From the NCBI GenBank assembly GCA_037447655.1, contig JBBHKE010002111.1, positions 62,001-126,000 of the forward strand: 64,000 bases of DNA. The letters are read 5' to 3'. The stretch comes from Zygnema cylindricum (taxonomy: Eukaryota; Streptophyta; Zygnematophyceae; Zygnematales; Zygnemataceae). Position 1 is the stretch's first letter; every line of letters begins with the position of its first letter. Made by a program: the position numbers and the translations under genes. Positions 62,201-64,000 of the stretch are shown here, in pieces. Under the pieces are notes generated by a model, which ran no database searches, was not told the origin of the DNA, and saw nothing but the letters and a program-made list of their open reading frames with translations.

Positions 62201-63579
62201 ATCTTGGCTTCTAGTCGCGGAAAAGTCTTGTATGCACGAAAGTTAACCTTTCAATAGAATTTGTTTGTCGTTCGAAGATGTGCCTTAACTTCTGTGTTAA
62301 TGCCGGACGGAGCTAAGCAGGGAATTTGTTTTGTAGCAGGAAATTATGGTTCCGTCAGAATCTTGGGTTGATTCGGATTCTGTGTTCTTTTTTCCAGACT
62401 GTTGAGAAATCGCGTCAGTGCCCAGCAAGCCAGAGAACGGAAACGGCAACATGTTACGGTCAGTTGTACAGTCACCACTATATGCTAAAATTATAAGACA
62501 AGCACAAAAATTTCTTAGTATATTCTGGTCCTGTCAATTTTTTTTGCTGGCAAAAACATTGATTAGTTTATTTAGTATTTTGGAGGTCGTATTCGCTTTC
62601 AAATTTGGGATTTTTTTGTCTTACTATTTCGTGAGCCAATGGATGTCGTTGTCTTTTAAGTTATCTAGCTGAGCAAGATTGCCATCAATAACGGACACAT
62701 GTGATTCTTATTCCTATCATTGTTAATCTGTTTCAGTTTATATAGTTTCTTTGCGATTCCGTATGTTCCTATCAATTACACCATTTAAGCTGTGCAATTG
62801 AAAGGGATGTGGGATTTGGGGAGTCTAAAGTATTGCGTATTGATTGCATATATAGTATATATTATAGTCTCTCTCTCTCTCTCTCCCTCCCTCCCTATCT
62901 TTCTCTATAGTATATAGGACTGCGTATATATATATTATATAGTCTATAGTATTACATGTATAAATATGATAGCGTGGCTGAAACTTTTGGAGTTTTGGGA
63001 AGGTCATGGCAGGAATTGGAGGAGCATTGTAATCAAATTGAACAAAAGAATACAGAAATGGAGGAGCAGATCGTTCAACTCCAGAGGGTATGCACGATTG
63101 GATGTTTCTCTAGTACATTTTTTAAATGTTTACCTCAAATGTTTTCCTACAATACCTTTACACTGCTGCTTTCTGTAAATCGTCTAAGATTGAAGAAGGG
63201 AACGCATATCTTACTGCCTTTTTTCTGTCTTTTTGTTACCTGATTTTATCACCAGGAGAATGATGGGCTACGACAAATTGTGAAAGAAAATATGCGTTCC
63301 AGGGGAGGAAACAGAGAGGTCAATGATGGAAATGGTTTTTACCAATTACAAAATGAATTAGGTCTCATGGGTAAAATCAACCAGAGTTTGGCACATAACG
63401 AAGGGGATATTATTCAAGGCTTTACAGCCTTGCCTGACACTATTCCCATAAGTGGAATCGAGGGAGGAGATGGGACACTTGACTCGCATCTAAACGAATT
63501 ACAGAGCCTCGCAAGTGTGGGAGTGGAGGGCAATGAACCTTATGACATGGTTCTTTTTCCAAATGGAAATGTTGTTTAA
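59202..63579 (+). CDS. HY5-like group-H bZIP transcription factor
   Basis: Eight exons: 59202-59787, 60251-60424, 60826-60919, 61181-61284, 61991-62099, 62399-62459, 63013-63087 and 63256-63579. Phases agree at every junction; total 1527 bases, 508 residues plus TAA. Basic region at residues about 349-376 (KEERRHKR then LLRNRVSAQQARERKRQ), with the N-x7-R spacing and the LLRNRVSAQQARER string typical of HY5/HYH. The zipper follows across exons 7-8 with heptad residues L-I-M-L-L (ELEEHCNQIEQKNTEMEEQ, then ENDGLRQIVKEN). An SKRGKRRRAL stretch near residue 305 is a likely extra nuclear signal. HY5 proteins bind ACGT-core promoters in light signalling. This one is far longer than angiosperm HY5 (about 170 residues), with a 350-residue N-terminus and a 95-residue tail. 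Intron 3 is U12-type. Confidence 0.9.
60920..61180 (+). other. U12-type intron in the bZIP gene
   Basis: Donor GTATCCTTTTT follows the minor-spliceosome consensus RTATCCTT, and CTCTTAACT at 61160-61168 fits the U12 branch site, its A about 14 bases before the CAG acceptor. The alternative U2 donor three bases upstream of it would shift phase and hit TAA at once in exon 4 (CCC CTC TCT TAA). Confidence 0.8.
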
Positions 63580-64000
63580 GGCAATACTGAAAAAAAAATG
63601 GTTAATCATCGAAAGAGAAAAGAGAAAAGATCGGGAACCGGTTTTCGGAAAGCTATCTCAGGACACTACATTCCTGAACAAAGAGGAGGGACGTATTGTC
63701 GACCGACGTCTTTTCACGGTTTTGAACGTGGTGGACTATCTCTTCAGTATTGATGTCCCACCCATCTGTGCTCTTTTGAGAAGCATGACAGGCATATTAA
63801 TTACATGTAGGAAGGGTTTTTCTGTGGTCTTTTGGACAATTCAATTTGATGTTTCAATTGTTGAAACAAGGTTCTTAATCCCAGAAGGGCATTCTTGTAC
63901 TTTACCTTGTATAAACACGCCAACTTAGGGACCTCTTGGGAGAGCAGATAATTCTTCTCCTCAAAGTCACTCCTAGACGGTCGAATCAGAATTAAGGAAA
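63580..64000 (+). other. 3' region of the bZIP gene
   Basis: Presumed 3'-UTR and flank. An overlapping frame (63515-63928) is in another frame of the last exon and has no recognisable product. No clear AATAAA signal within the window. Confidence 0.4.

Noticed and set aside
63515-63928. 137-codon frame overlapping the end of the bZIP gene
   Set aside because: It overlaps the last coding exon in another frame and continues into the presumed 3'-UTR without any recognisable domain.

Overview
The window is nuclear DNA from a plant-lineage (streptophyte) eukaryote. Three things point there: a secreted protein ending in a plant Root_cap domain, a group-H bZIP of the HY5 type, and a small gene of a plant-type unknown-function family. 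All have GT-AG introns with long T-rich sequence. Gene density is low and non-autonomous DNA transposons are abundant. A charophyte alga or bryophyte-like genome would fit, but the species cannot be fixed from sequence alone. A 10-base N gap lies at 30086-30095.

Layout. 1-3760: diverged repeats, two tRNA-like (SINE-type) segments and a broken fragment of the Root_cap gene. 4085-12120: purine tracts, two PIF/Harbinger-like families and a family of TA-flanked elements starting CACCG. 12470-14900: a 7-bp satellite, direct repeats and one possible exon. 15594-19358 (+): a small plant-type gene of unknown function. 21184-24600: foldback element, decayed retroelement reverse-transcriptase 3' end, a TA-flanked element and polypyrimidine DNA. 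24895-29440 and 31020-35490: two copies of a 4.5-kb block, each with a Root_cap-domain gene on the minus strand. The first is intact (six exons, 519 codons). The second has a 77-base frameshifting deletion in its last domain and has lost the TATA box. 37450-54910: almost solid transposon-derived DNA, including hAT-like elements with 8-bp duplications, further PIF-like and CACCG elements, a segmental duplication and minisatellites. 56000-58760: repeats and a 1.1-kb polypyrimidine tract. 59202-63579 (+): a complete eight-exon gene for a 508-residue HY5-like bZIP, with one minor-spliceosome (U12-type) intron.

How parts relate. The intact Root_cap gene encodes a predicted secreted, cysteine-rich extracellular protein. 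Its promoter carries three CGTCACGT repeats, ACGT-core sites of the kind group-H bZIPs bind. The bZIP gene 30 kb away is a candidate regulator only by motif logic. The transposons can be compared with one another because the duplications provide filled and empty sites, which fix target-site lengths directly: TA for the CACCG superfamily, TWA for the PIF-like elements and 8 bp for the hAT-like ones. The most unusual feature is the CACCG superfamily. Several element families share only their ends and, in three of them, an internal core; none in the window encodes a transposase.
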